In this document: in pieces, positions 10,101 through 17,129 of the stretch | Numbering within the stretch: position 1 is the first letter of the stretch | Layout: each line of letters opens with the position of its first letter | Source: JAQVOO01 sp964524755 | GTDB lineage: Bacteria; Spirochaetota; Spirochaetia; Sphaerochaetales; Sphaerochaetaceae | Direction: 5' to 3' | Assembly (NCBI GenBank): GCA_964524755.1 | Contig: CAZGDR010000001.1 | Coordinates: 46,294-110,293, forward strand | Length of the DNA: 64,000 nt | Translations under genes and position numbers: made by a program | Notes under the pieces: generated by a model | The model's database searches: none | Told to the model about the DNA's origin: nothing | What the model saw: only the letters and a program-made list of their open reading frames with translations

Positions 10101-10433
10101 CTCAATTAGGGCTGCTAAGGCCTTTAACTGGCTATATTCACGCTCACTTCCTCCCCATGGACTATATAATAGTTTTCCGTTGGACGGGAGATAGATAAAA
10201 GGGGTTCCTGTCGTTTGGAGATCTTTGCAGAGCTGCATGGCAGCAGTTTCAGTCGAACATAAGGTCCAAACTCGCTGGTTTAGTACACGCGCATAGAGAA
10301 TCAGGGTCTCTGCCAAGGGATACCCCTCTAGACCCTCTATCCATTGACGTTTAGTACTATTGTGCCTGAATGCCTTGTATGCGTCTGTACTTTTAATATA
10401 AGATTGCACGAGTGGACCAATATGTTGTTGCAT
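7185..10433 (-). CDS. mfd: transcription-repair coupling factor Mfd
   Basis: Removes RNA polymerase stalled at DNA damage and recruits UvrA. From ATG 10433 the protein has 1082 residues: a UvrB-like N-terminal module, a CarD-like RNA polymerase interaction domain (GDYVVHVNYGVGQF), a RecG-like translocase with GDVGYGKTE and DEEQRFG, and a C-terminal TRCF domain. The frame stays open to a GTG at 10496, but that would run into the divergent phosphatase gene. The start at 10433 is supported by a promoter whose -10 box ends 10 bases before it (see 10444-10472), which gives a nearly leaderless mRNA. Confidence 0.92.
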   Translation of the reverse strand: MQQHIGPLVQSYIKSTDAYKAFRHNSTKRQWIEGLEGYPLAETLILYARVLNQRVWTLCSTETAAMQLCKDLQTTGTPFIYLPSNGKLLYSPWGGSEREYSQLKALAALIEHPKRMVVTHLRAFVSPVISLDSLRSTEMKLRVGDPFESTKIAQELSDGGYFRSPSTTMVGEFSVHGEVVDFFPHDSRYPVRIYADWDRIEKITYFDPLTQDTVKTLGHISLTILPETPTIETTTIESYLTSDDYMVFLGKERLETSFHSLMVEAKTLYRDAFLKDRESTKPGELLFDYSHFFETWQASTVLLEVRGQQANTFSYDIDGPRSYFGNFIMFKESLAQFISNGYTVVIYTGSSLQQKRLRSMLNQFPSVSILDLEISGGFSIVNQKLVAICDHEIFGRRKQVVKALHKVQSSPLDSFVDLQEGDYVVHVNYGVGQFLKIDRISMSGRERDYIKIAYADKEILFVPIEQANLIQRYIGSAGGVPRLDKLGGQGWETKKAKARKSAEQLASRLIDLYARRKSSTGFPFPKDTDWQLEFEASFPFDETEDQLTCIEDIKADMESPTVMDRLVCGDVGYGKTEIALRAAFKAVMAGKQVAFLAPTTILAEQHYDTLIERLGHFPVKVEVISRMVSKKKQRAIIQRLKQGEVDILVGTHRLLQKDVVFKDLGLLIIDEEQRFGVKDKEKVKELKSNIDSLALSATPIPRTLYMSLLKIRDMSLLTTPPIQRRPIKTVIKEFDLKTIVSAIRFEIERGGQVFYLHNRINTLEEVVQMLSKELPELFIESIHGQMDALAIEDVMRRFIHQGIQVLVSTSLIENGIDIPNVNTIIIDRADRYGISQLYQLRGRVGRSDQDAFAYLFYPAQSVISELAVKRLKVISEHTQLGSGFKIAMKDMEIRGTGNLLGREQSGQLASVGLDMYLRILDETIAELLKDGSIEESQEVFLELDYSGFIPDSYISEPSVKFEIYKKLASITTDVELQALTAEMDDRFGAMPEVVVNLLYIAELKIVCRKLFINHLKERNGLVTIEFSKVKHIAIDKLMELIRLGNGKVGIDQRQMNVVTLRTDAVSLKDKSLFILETLQRLA

Positions 10434-10443
10434 AACCGGACAT

Positions 10444-10472
10444 ACACTATCACAGAGAGGAAAGGTATTCAA
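10444..10472 (-). promoter_or_regulatory. mfd promoter giving a very short leader
   Basis: Read on the minus strand: TTGAAT (10472-10467), a 17-base spacer, TAGTGT (10449-10444), then 10 bases to the ATG at 10433. No Shine-Dalgarno sequence is visible. The expected transcript start leaves about 3 bases of leader. The -35 box overlaps the first base of the divergent phosphatase gene. Confidence 0.5.
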
Positions 10473-11260
10473 TGGATGTTTTTGATCGTATCGCACAGTT
10501 AATTATCGAAATGGGAGATCTCGCCTGTACAAAACAAGCTACTATCTCACGTGATTATAAAGATGATGGCTCGGTACTGACTGCTACCGATACTGCCATT
10601 AACGAGCAGGTGGAGAGTGCCTTAATTCAACACTTTCCCGATGCAAATATTATTACCGAAGAGGCTCTGCGTCCTTTTAATAACGAAGCACCTCTCACTT
10701 TTATCCTCGATCCAATCGATGGCACCGATGTCTATAGTCAAGGCTTGCCTAGTTGGTGTATATCTTTGGGTATTCTGGATGAGAATCGTCAATGTATTGG
10801 AGCTATGGTGAATGCACCTCGTTGGGGCTTGAGTCGAAGTGAGGGGCTATTCTTACGCCAAGATCCTGGAAAGCCTCTTTTATTAAACGGTAAACCATTT
10901 ACCCCCCGCGTACGATCAACTAAGATTGAACAAATCGCCATGGCCTCCTACCCTCCACGCCATATTATGCTACACGACTTTAAAGGGAAAGTTAGGTGTT
11001 ACGGCTCTAATATCTTGCATATGATTTCACCGCTTATTCATCCTCATATTCAGGGAGCCATCTCAGCCCCCTGTTTCGCCTGGGATATTGCGGGAGCTCA
11101 TGCCTTACTAGCTTTACAGGGGATGGTAGTTGAATATGCTGATGGTAGCCCCTTTGTCTATACGGACGCGTTGCTCGCCAAGCGCCAGCCTTTTGAGGGT
11201 GTTGTCTTGTCTGGACCAGATAAGACTGTAAAAGAGATGGCTCTATTATATAATAATTAA
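10472..11260 (+). CDS. inositol-monophosphatase family phosphatase
   Basis: A 262-residue Mg-dependent phosphatase of the IMPase/CysQ/FBPase superfamily. The metal-binding motifs are visible: EEA near residue 69, DPIDGT near residue 86 and WDIAGAHALL near residue 207. Substrate is undetermined; inositol monophosphate, 3'-phosphoadenosine 5'-phosphate and fructose bisphosphate enzymes share these motifs. GAGAGGAAAGG before the ATG is a good ribosome-binding site. Its start region overlaps the divergent mfd promoter, and its end overlaps the convergent yhhQ gene by 4 bases. Confidence 0.82.
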   Translation: MDVFDRIAQLIIEMGDLACTKQATISRDYKDDGSVLTATDTAINEQVESALIQHFPDANIITEEALRPFNNEAPLTFILDPIDGTDVYSQGLPSWCISLGILDENRQCIGAMVNAPRWGLSRSEGLFLRQDPGKPLLLNGKPFTPRVRSTKIEQIAMASYPPRHIMLHDFKGKVRCYGSNILHMISPLIHPHIQGAISAPCFAWDIAGAHALLALQGMVVEYADGSPFVYTDALLAKRQPFEGVVLSGPDKTVKEMALLYNN

Positions 11261-11943
11261 GGCTGAACTTTCCCTTGCGTGTACCAAGAGCGTGCCATAT
11301 ACATAAAAGGGGTATCCAGAATTGAGACTACCCATTTCAGAAGGTAGGTGGTTACCATAATTTGCCAAAGTACCGACCACTCATAAACACCCCAAAATGC
11401 TATTATAGTAAACAATAAAGTGTCGATAAGTTGACTTATCATGGTGCTGGCGTTATTACGCAGCCACAGCCATTTGGGCTCGGGACGTTTGCGACGCCAA
11501 AACTCAAAGGCATTAATATCGTGTAATTGTGAGGCTAGATAGGCCACAAGACTCCCTAAAGCAATTCTGGGCATAAGGGCAAAGATAGTAGTCATGCTCT
11601 CTTGGACGAAATCTGAAGGTGCCGGTTTGAAGTACAGGGCTACATTCATCAGGACCGTCATGACCACGAGTGAGAAAAAACCGATCCCAACTGCTTGCAT
11701 AGCATCGCGTTTACCAAAACATTCACTGAGAATGTCGGTAGCAAGGAAGCTGGTAGCATACACTACATTGCCTAAGGTAGCTTCTAAGCCAAATATTTCA
11801 ACGGTTTTAGTGACTTGAATATTAGCTAGTATGACTGAGATAGGAATCCAGATAAAAAGTCCTATTTTACCCCACAGACGAAAGGCAACCATTATCGCTA
11901 CAAAATTGAGTCCCAACATAACTGCCCAGAAAAGTTCATTCAC
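11257..11943 (-). CDS. yhhQ: queuosine precursor transporter (YhhQ/VUT family)
   Basis: Multi-pass membrane protein of the DUF165/YhhQ family that imports queuosine precursors such as preQ0/preQ1. A GTG at 11943 overlaps the end of the NTPase gene by 8 bases and has AGGTGG upstream, giving 228 residues, close to E. coli YhhQ. A longer reading to 11988 would add a Cys/Trp-rich tail lacking membrane character. About six hydrophobic segments and the family-like stretch NVVYATSFLATDILSE are visible. It is the last gene of a three-gene operon with an NTPase and an ACT-type protein. Confidence 0.8.
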   Translation of the reverse strand: MNELFWAVMLGLNFVAIMVAFRLWGKIGLFIWIPISVILANIQVTKTVEIFGLEATLGNVVYATSFLATDILSECFGKRDAMQAVGIGFFSLVVMTVLMNVALYFKPAPSDFVQESMTTIFALMPRIALGSLVAYLASQLHDINAFEFWRRKRPEPKWLWLRNNASTMISQLIDTLLFTIIAFWGVYEWSVLWQIMVTTYLLKWVVSILDTPFMYMARSWYTQGKVQP

Positions 11944-12466
11944 ACACCACCACCTTTGACAACTCCTCTTCCCATGGTGCTTGCACACGCAATATTAGAG
12001 CTGCAGAGGTTGGTATATCATAGGTGTGTAGGACTGCGTCAAGTAACGATTCGCGCACTACCGCAATAATTGTCCCCTGATACGAATTCATGGCCTCAAG
12101 GAAGGTTTGGTGGAGTGCCTCGCCTTGTAATTCGAGCGGTCCAATCTCATCAAAAGTAAGATAGTCTGTAGCATGCATGTGCTCCATAATTCGTTCATGC
12201 GCCCACCTAAAAGTAGTATGATCTATCCAAAATCGCCCGAATGTATCCCACCCATCTTGGGCTGTCGTGGTCATGAGTAAGCGAATATCGCCTGTAAACT
12301 GATCACTCAGTACCCATTCAGTTTTTTCTTGATGAGGCAAAGGTATAACTTGGATCATACCCCCGATCTTATGACCAGCAGAATCTAGGCGTGAACACAA
12401 GGAGTAAAGGAATGTTGTCTTTCCACTATCTATAGGTCCCGTAATAAATATAGGCTTGCATCGCAC
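11936..12466 (-). CDS. THEP1-like nucleoside-triphosphatase
   Basis: A 176-residue P-loop protein with Walker A GPIDSGKTT at residues 9-17 and a Walker B region reading TFDEIGPLEL near residue 104, the form found in the THEP1 NTPase family. True substrate unknown. The GTG start at 12466 is set by AGGAGG at 12473-12478, six bases upstream, and shares one base with the stop codon of the preceding ACT-type gene, so translation is coupled. Lies between an ACT-type protein and the YhhQ transporter. Confidence 0.7.
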   Translation of the reverse strand: MRCKPIFITGPIDSGKTTFLYSLCSRLDSAGHKIGGMIQVIPLPHQEKTEWVLSDQFTGDIRLLMTTTAQDGWDTFGRFWIDHTTFRWAHERIMEHMHATDYLTFDEIGPLELQGEALHQTFLEAMNSYQGTIIAVVRESLLDAVLHTYDIPTSAALILRVQAPWEEELSKVVVCE

Positions 12467-13122
12467 TACGCACCTCCTAGGAAGCTCTGTAATACGGCAA
12501 ATGATGCCATTGAATCTTCCCGACGAATTACGAAAGTCAATTCATTCATGGTGGAGATAATTTCATTTACATTTATCTCTTCCCAAGCTAACTTACGCAC
12601 TGCTTCATAGACAATCCCTGGCGTAGACATGAAATCACCGGAAAAGACTAAGGAGAGGGCTACGAGATCTCCCATTTGATGTAACACTGTCTCTCCTTCA
12701 ATCAAGCTGGTGATACTTTCAAGATGTTTTTCGCTAATAGAGAGACTGATTTCATGGCTCCCTAAAGTAACATTGAGAAAATCTCCTGAAGCAGGACTTA
12801 TCGTATTGTAGAGTTTTCCCAAGGTAGACATGACCGTTTCACTGCGTACGAGGTTGATACTATAAATATTAGTCTTCATCATGATTTCATATTGAATATC
12901 ATAACTTTTTTGTTCGGTATCTTTCTTCCGTAACTCTTCAGCATACCGTCTGATAGCCATCACAATAGCTGAAGTTTTTACGGTTTTGCCGTGCAGCTCC
13001 TCTACGGTGCCCTGGATAGATGCGGCATAATTGCTGTAGCTAAGAATCCCCTGAATGAGCATCTCATAGAGGAAGGGTGTGCGATCTATAATTCGCTTGA
13101 CAGAATTGCTTACAGATTCCAT
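12466..13122 (-). CDS. ACT-domain-like protein of unknown function
   Basis: 218 residues, not recognised as a named family. Residues 1-85 are helical and charged. The C-terminal part resembles the paired ACT domains of aspartate kinase, with SGDFMSTPGIVYEAVRKL, then INVNEIISTMNELTFVIRRED, the usual PGI...NI...S pattern of amino-acid-binding ACT folds. No kinase residues are present, so it may be a stand-alone ligand sensor. GAGG precedes the ATG. First gene of the ACT/NTPase/YhhQ operon, divergent from nrdR, whose promoter carries the same -10 block. Confidence 0.6.
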   Translation of the reverse strand: MESVSNSVKRIIDRTPFLYEMLIQGILSYSNYAASIQGTVEELHGKTVKTSAIVMAIRRYAEELRKKDTEQKSYDIQYEIMMKTNIYSINLVRSETVMSTLGKLYNTISPASGDFLNVTLGSHEISLSISEKHLESITSLIEGETVLHQMGDLVALSLVFSGDFMSTPGIVYEAVRKLAWEEINVNEIISTMNELTFVIRREDSMASFAVLQSFLGGA

Positions 13123-13274
13123 AAAAACCTCTTTATTCCCGTTCTTTTGTTATTATTAACACACTATAGCCCAAATTACAATATTTTATAACAAAATCAT
13201 TCGATATATTACAAAGTATTATCGCTTAATCCAAGGAGACATTATTTCTTTAATTATTTTTTCTTCTTAACAAT

Positions 13275-13302
13275 TTGCATTAATTCAATTGTATGCTATA
13301 GT
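13275..13302 (+). promoter_or_regulatory. nrdR promoter
   Basis: TTGCAT (13275-13280), a 16-base spacer and TATAGT (13297-13302). The -10 block GCTATAGTGTG (13295-13305) is the exact reverse complement of CACACTATAGC (13160-13170), which holds the likely -10 box of the divergent gene. TATAGTGT also equals one half of the NrdR box consensus. Confidence 0.5.
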
Positions 13303-13334
13303 GTGAATTATCTTTTTAAAAGGAGTTTTCAAGC

Positions 13335-13799
13335 ATGTTATGCCCATATTGCGGTAAGATGGAAGACAAGGTCTTGGAGTCACGTCAGAACAGTAGTGGA
13401 TCAACCATCCGACGCCGCCGAGAATGCTTGAGCTGTGGTTACCGATTCACCTCGTATGAGAGGATAGAAGAGAAACCTCTCCTCGTTGTAAAACGTGATG
13501 GACGTCGAGAACCTTTCAATAGTAGTAAATTGGAAAGAGGCCTCCGTATTACCACGCAAAAACGTAATATTAGTCAGGAAACTATTGAGCAAATATTGCA
13601 GGACATTGAGGATGAGATTGTGTTGTTAGCAGGAGCTAAACGTGAAGTTTCCTCTCAGGCCATTGGTGAAGCCGCATTACGACAATTGTATAAAATAGAT
13701 ACAGTAGCCTATATACGATTTGCCTCGGTGTACCGTGCATTCGCCAATGTAGATCAATTTGTAGAGGAGATTGAAAAAATCACCCACAATATGAAGTAA
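13335..13799 (+). CDS. nrdR: transcriptional repressor NrdR
   Basis: Represses ribonucleotide reductase genes in response to ATP/dATP. The 154-residue protein has the zinc ribbon CPYC...CLSCG at residues 3-34 and an ATP-cone domain beginning VVKRDGRREPF near residue 51, the standard architecture and length. AAAAGGAG lies upstream of ATG. It stands alone, convergent with the dNTPase gene with only 6 bases between stops. That neighbour also acts on deoxynucleotides, so both may tune dNTP pools. Confidence 0.95.
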   Translation: MLCPYCGKMEDKVLESRQNSSGSTIRRRRECLSCGYRFTSYERIEEKPLLVVKRDGRREPFNSSKLERGLRITTQKRNISQETIEQILQDIEDEIVLLAGAKREVSSQAIGEAALRQLYKIDTVAYIRFASVYRAFANVDQFVEEIEKITHNMK

Positions 13800-13805
13800 G
13801 GCTTA

Positions 13806-14969
13806 TTACTTTACATCAAACCATTTCCCAGTTATTGATTGTTCAATGTGCTCGTTTAAATGATCAGGCTTAAGAATTTCATTCGCACAATCAAGACAGA
13901 AATTATCACTCATTCCAGCTACATAATCAAATACGAGTCGATTGATATTTCCATCGTGTTGAAGATAGGGTTCATACATCTCTTTGACATGTAAGAAGAA
14001 GCCAGCAGCCAACATGTTTTTTTCTTCCAAATATGGACGTTCTTCCAACCCATAATTGTCTAACAACTTTTGCAAATAATCGATAATCAAATGCAGCAGT
14101 CGCGAGAAATAGTTGCTATATCCTTGTAATAATGGGGAGAGATAAATTGATTTGTAGTTAAACTCTTTCATTGCCAACACTGCTTCAAAAACAGCATCTG
14201 AAAAGGCTATACCTGTTTCAGGATGGGAAGAATCAATCAGATCATTAACGAGCGTGTTAATAATACTGGCATTAGTTTTACCCAATCGTTCAACAACAAT
14301 AGAGGGAATGGTAGTGGGGTCAATAATCGAAAGACGACATGCATCTTCATAATCACGACCAAGATAGGCCGCTTGATCTGAGAAACGAACGACCGCAGCT
14401 TCCCACGTGGAGGGGATTGCTTCAGCTCTACTGGTGAGCGCCGATAGATCTTTCTCTTTCCCGCTAGGCATGAGCCGTTGTTCAAAGCTCTCGCCGTTAT
14501 GACAGGCAATTCCATCGCGTACGGCATAGGTTAAATTTAAGCCCTTCCCATGCTCAGTGAGGAAGTCAATAACGCGTAGTGAATTTAGTTCGTGTTCAAA
14601 TCCTGCAAACCCGTTCTGTTCCATAATTGAAGCTAGGATCTCCTCTCCTACATGGCCGAATGGAGTGTGCCCTAGATCATGACCAATGCCAATGGCCCAT
14701 GCCAATTCTGTATCGAGATGTAGCCCTCTACATACTGCTGTAGCAATTGAGGCAACGTGTAGAACGTGCTCCATGCGCGTGCAGATATGATCATTGCTTG
14801 GAGCAAAAAATACTTGTGTTTTATGTTTAAGTCTCCTAAATGGAGAACTATGAATAATAGCCGTAGTATCGCGATAATATTCGCCACGCACATCACTAGT
14901 GCGTGGGTATTTGCGATTTTCTAGAACTGATGATGGTAATGTATGTATAAAGCGTTTTGTTTTTGACAC
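13806..14969 (-). CDS. dgt: deoxyguanosinetriphosphate triphosphohydrolase-like HD protein
   Basis: HD-domain dNTP triphosphohydrolase. Seen are the start signature FRRLKHKTQVF, HVASIATAV and the metal motif GHDLGHTPFGHVGE. From GTG 14969 the protein has 387 residues, similar to the shorter dGTPase-like group; GGGGAGG at 14977-14983 lies 7 bases upstream and decides this start over 15017. Substrate range is not predictable. The divergent membrane-protein gene begins inside the upstream region, and a TATACT box for it (14984-14989) touches this ribosome-binding site. Confidence 0.85.
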   Translation of the reverse strand: MSKTKRFIHTLPSSVLENRKYPRTSDVRGEYYRDTTAIIHSSPFRRLKHKTQVFFAPSNDHICTRMEHVLHVASIATAVCRGLHLDTELAWAIGIGHDLGHTPFGHVGEEILASIMEQNGFAGFEHELNSLRVIDFLTEHGKGLNLTYAVRDGIACHNGESFEQRLMPSGKEKDLSALTSRAEAIPSTWEAAVVRFSDQAAYLGRDYEDACRLSIIDPTTIPSIVVERLGKTNASIINTLVNDLIDSSHPETGIAFSDAVFEAVLAMKEFNYKSIYLSPLLQGYSNYFSRLLHLIIDYLQKLLDNYGLEERPYLEEKNMLAAGFFLHVKEMYEPYLQHDGNINRLVFDYVAGMSDNFCLDCANEILKPDHLNEHIEQSITGKWFDVK

Positions 14970-14983
14970 AGAGTTACCTCCCC

Positions 14984-15017
14984 TATACTTCCCAAGGCTG
15001 ACCCTGCATGGTATCAT
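14984..15017 (+). promoter_or_regulatory. promoter region of the membrane-protein/aro gene group
   Basis: Two possible -10 boxes are visible. TATACT (14984-14989) has TTTTGA 17 bases upstream. TATCAT (15012-15017) has TTCCCA 17 bases upstream and lies 7 bases before ATG 15025, which would make that message leaderless. The choice changes the start of the next gene. Confidence 0.4.
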
Positions 15018-15024
15018 GGTTATT

Positions 15025-15513
15025 ATGTTGATGCTACTGGTAGCTATAGGTACAACTCTCCTCTGCTTTTTGTCAGCTGCTGCTACATTGCGGTTTATCC
15101 TCTCTCGGCAGGGTTGGTTTTGGGTCTTACCGTTAGTCCTCTCTCTCTCTTTTCTCTATTTAAGTATAAGCCCATTGTATCAGGTTGCCTCGGGCATGAT
15201 CAGTGGTTCGTATGTTGTGGAGATTAGCCCTAACCGTAGTGTGCGTGAGATTATTCCGCTTATTATTGTATTGCTCTGGTACCTTATGATTATCACCTTC
15301 CGCAGTGCTTTAAAACTTGTGGTTCCAGACAATAAACATCTTTTAGATACCAAGAAGAACCTCAACGAAGCTCGCTATATGCAACGCATAGAATTAAGAA
15401 AATATTATAAATTAGCACGCCGTAAAAGGCGTAAAGAGATTAGAATCAAACGCGAACATGCTGGTACACGCTATCCTCGAAAATGGGTAGCTCTATTCGA
15501 TGAACATGAATAA
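15025..15513 (+). CDS. small membrane protein of unknown function
   Basis: 162 residues from ATG 15025 (165 from the in-frame ATG at 15016; neither has a Shine-Dalgarno sequence). Three hydrophobic segments occur roughly at residues 1-24, 32-55 and 76-95, followed by a very basic cytoplasmic-type tail with RRKRRKEIRIKR. I do not recognise the family. It precedes aroK by 10 bases and is likely the first gene of the transcript running through aroK, aroC and the XPB pair. Confidence 0.6.
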   Translation: MLMLLVAIGTTLLCFLSAAATLRFILSRQGWFWVLPLVLSLSFLYLSISPLYQVASGMISGSYVVEISPNRSVREIIPLIIVLLWYLMIITFRSALKLVVPDNKHLLDTKKNLNEARYMQRIELRKYYKLARRKRRKEIRIKREHAGTRYPRKWVALFDEHE

Positions 15514-15523
15514 GGATAGTAGC

Positions 15524-16087
15524 ATGTGTATCGTCTACCTCGTTGGTATTAAACACTCAGGTAAAAGTTCTGTAGGACGCCAAGCCGTTGAATTGTTACA
15601 CAAGACAAGGGCCGTTGAATTCACTGATACGGATAATTTGATCCATTCACTGCTACCCTCTCCCTACTTTTCTATCCGTGAATTTTATCGTCATGCAGGG
15701 GCGGCGGCTTTTAGGGAATTAGAATTGAGAGCTTTACAAACATGGCTTGATCAAGTGAGTCCCTCTCTGCACGTTGTGGCGCTAGGAGGTGGAGCTTGTG
15801 ACAATGAACCACTGATCCAGGTAATGCAATCTAGTGGTATAATTATCTATCTTGCTGTTGAAGAGTCAGTCTTACTGCAGAGAATTCTGCAACATGGCAT
15901 TCCCCCTTTCCTTTCAGCAGAAGATCCTAGACAATCTTTTCACACCCTTTACGAACGGCGAAACAGCCGATATAGGCAGTTTTCCGATTATGTGCTACAA
16001 TTATACGATTGCCGGTCTATACCTGAGAATGCTGAAATACTCGCAAAAACTATCCAAAAAATAGCCGGAAAGAGGGGTCATGTCTAA
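15524..16087 (+). CDS. aroK: shikimate kinase (divergent)
   Basis: Phosphorylates shikimate in the chorismate pathway. Walker A GIKHSGKSS lies at residues 8-16, FTDTD matches the FxDxD metal/substrate site, and ALGGGA the shikimate-binding glycine triplet. AAGGA lies 8 bases before ATG 15524 (187 residues), better than ATG 15500. The lid, normally containing RPLL, reads HGIPPFL, so the usual catalytic lid arginine is not obvious. The gene overlaps aroC by 8 bases, which supports the assignment. Confidence 0.8.
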   Translation: MCIVYLVGIKHSGKSSVGRQAVELLHKTRAVEFTDTDNLIHSLLPSPYFSIREFYRHAGAAAFRELELRALQTWLDQVSPSLHVVALGGGACDNEPLIQVMQSSGIIIYLAVEESVLLQRILQHGIPPFLSAEDPRQSFHTLYERRNSRYRQFSDYVLQLYDCRSIPENAEILAKTIQKIAGKRGHV

Positions 16088-17129
16088 GAACACATTTGGA
16101 ACTACTATAAAAATCACCACTTTTGGCGAATCACATGGGGCGGCATTAGGGGTCGTCATCGATGGATTGGAAAGTGGTTTTACCATCGACATAGAGCAAT
16201 TAGAATACCAAATGAGCCGGCGTAGACCTGGTGGAAACCCGTTAGGAACGAAGCGACAGGAACGAGATTCGATTGAAATCCTTTCGGGGCTATTTCAAGG
16301 TAAAACTACGGGAACCCCTGTAGCGATTATGATTCGCAATACGAATCAACGTTCTGAAGATTATGATACTATCGCTACCCTGTATAGACCTGGACACGCA
16401 GATCTCACGTGGCAACAGAAATTTGGAATACGTGATTGGCGTGGCGGTGGGAGATCTAGTGGTCGAGAGACTGCAGCTCGCTTAGCCGCCGGTGCAATTG
16501 CAATGCAGATATTAGAATCAAAAGGAATTAATATTTTAGCGTATGCTATCCAAATTGGTTCCATCGTGGCAAAAAAACGGGATTATACCCAAATACATAA
16601 AAACAAGGTTAGTACAGTTGATGCTGCTGCAGCTCAACAGATGGAACAACTTATTGAGCGCATGCGTGAAGAGAAAGATAGTGTCGGTGGAATTATTGAA
16701 TGCAGGACAACTGGCCTACCCGCTGGTTTAGGCGAACCGGTTTTTGATAAGGCTGATGCCTTACTAGCCCATGCCATCCTATCGATTGGAGCCATTAAAG
16801 GAATTGAATTTGGTGACGGCTTTGCAGTTGCCTCAGCGCATGGTTCTGAAAATAACGATCAGATGGATGCGAACGGATTCCTCAGCAATCATGCTGGTGG
16901 AGTAAATGGTGGGATTACCAATGGAGCACCATTAATTTTCCGTACAGTGGTTAAGCCCACTGCTTCGATTGGGAAACCGCAGAAAACGGTCGATATCAAT
17001 GGTAAAGAGCAAACTATTGTTGTCGAGGGAAGACACGACCCTTGTATTTGTGTTCGCATTATTCCGGTAATTGAGGCAATGACTGCAATTACCTTGTTAT
17101 CATTATGGTATGAACAATATGGACGATAA
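16080..17129 (+). CDS. aroC: chorismate synthase
   Basis: Converts 5-enolpyruvylshikimate 3-phosphate to chorismate with reduced FMN. The 349-residue protein carries GESHG near residue 14, the RRPGGNPLGTKRQE signature near residue 46, and RPGHADL plus GGGRSSGRETAARLAAGA in the middle. ATG follows AGAGG closely and overlaps aroK by 8 bases. Its 3' end overlaps the XPB gene by 20 bases, so aromatic synthesis and the helicase pair are translationally linked. Confidence 0.95.
   Translation: MSKNTFGTTIKITTFGESHGAALGVVIDGLESGFTIDIEQLEYQMSRRRPGGNPLGTKRQERDSIEILSGLFQGKTTGTPVAIMIRNTNQRSEDYDTIATLYRPGHADLTWQQKFGIRDWRGGGRSSGRETAARLAAGAIAMQILESKGINILAYAIQIGSIVAKKRDYTQIHKNKVSTVDAAAAQQMEQLIERMREEKDSVGGIIECRTTGLPAGLGEPVFDKADALLAHAILSIGAIKGIEFGDGFAVASAHGSENNDQMDANGFLSNHAGGVNGGITNGAPLIFRTVVKPTASIGKPQKTVDINGKEQTIVVEGRHDPCICVRIIPVIEAMTAITLLSLWYEQYGR

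Noticed and set aside
10434..10496. Longer mfd reading from GTG 10496
   Set aside because: It would overlap the divergent phosphatase start and has no ribosome-binding site, while a promoter lies inside this stretch.
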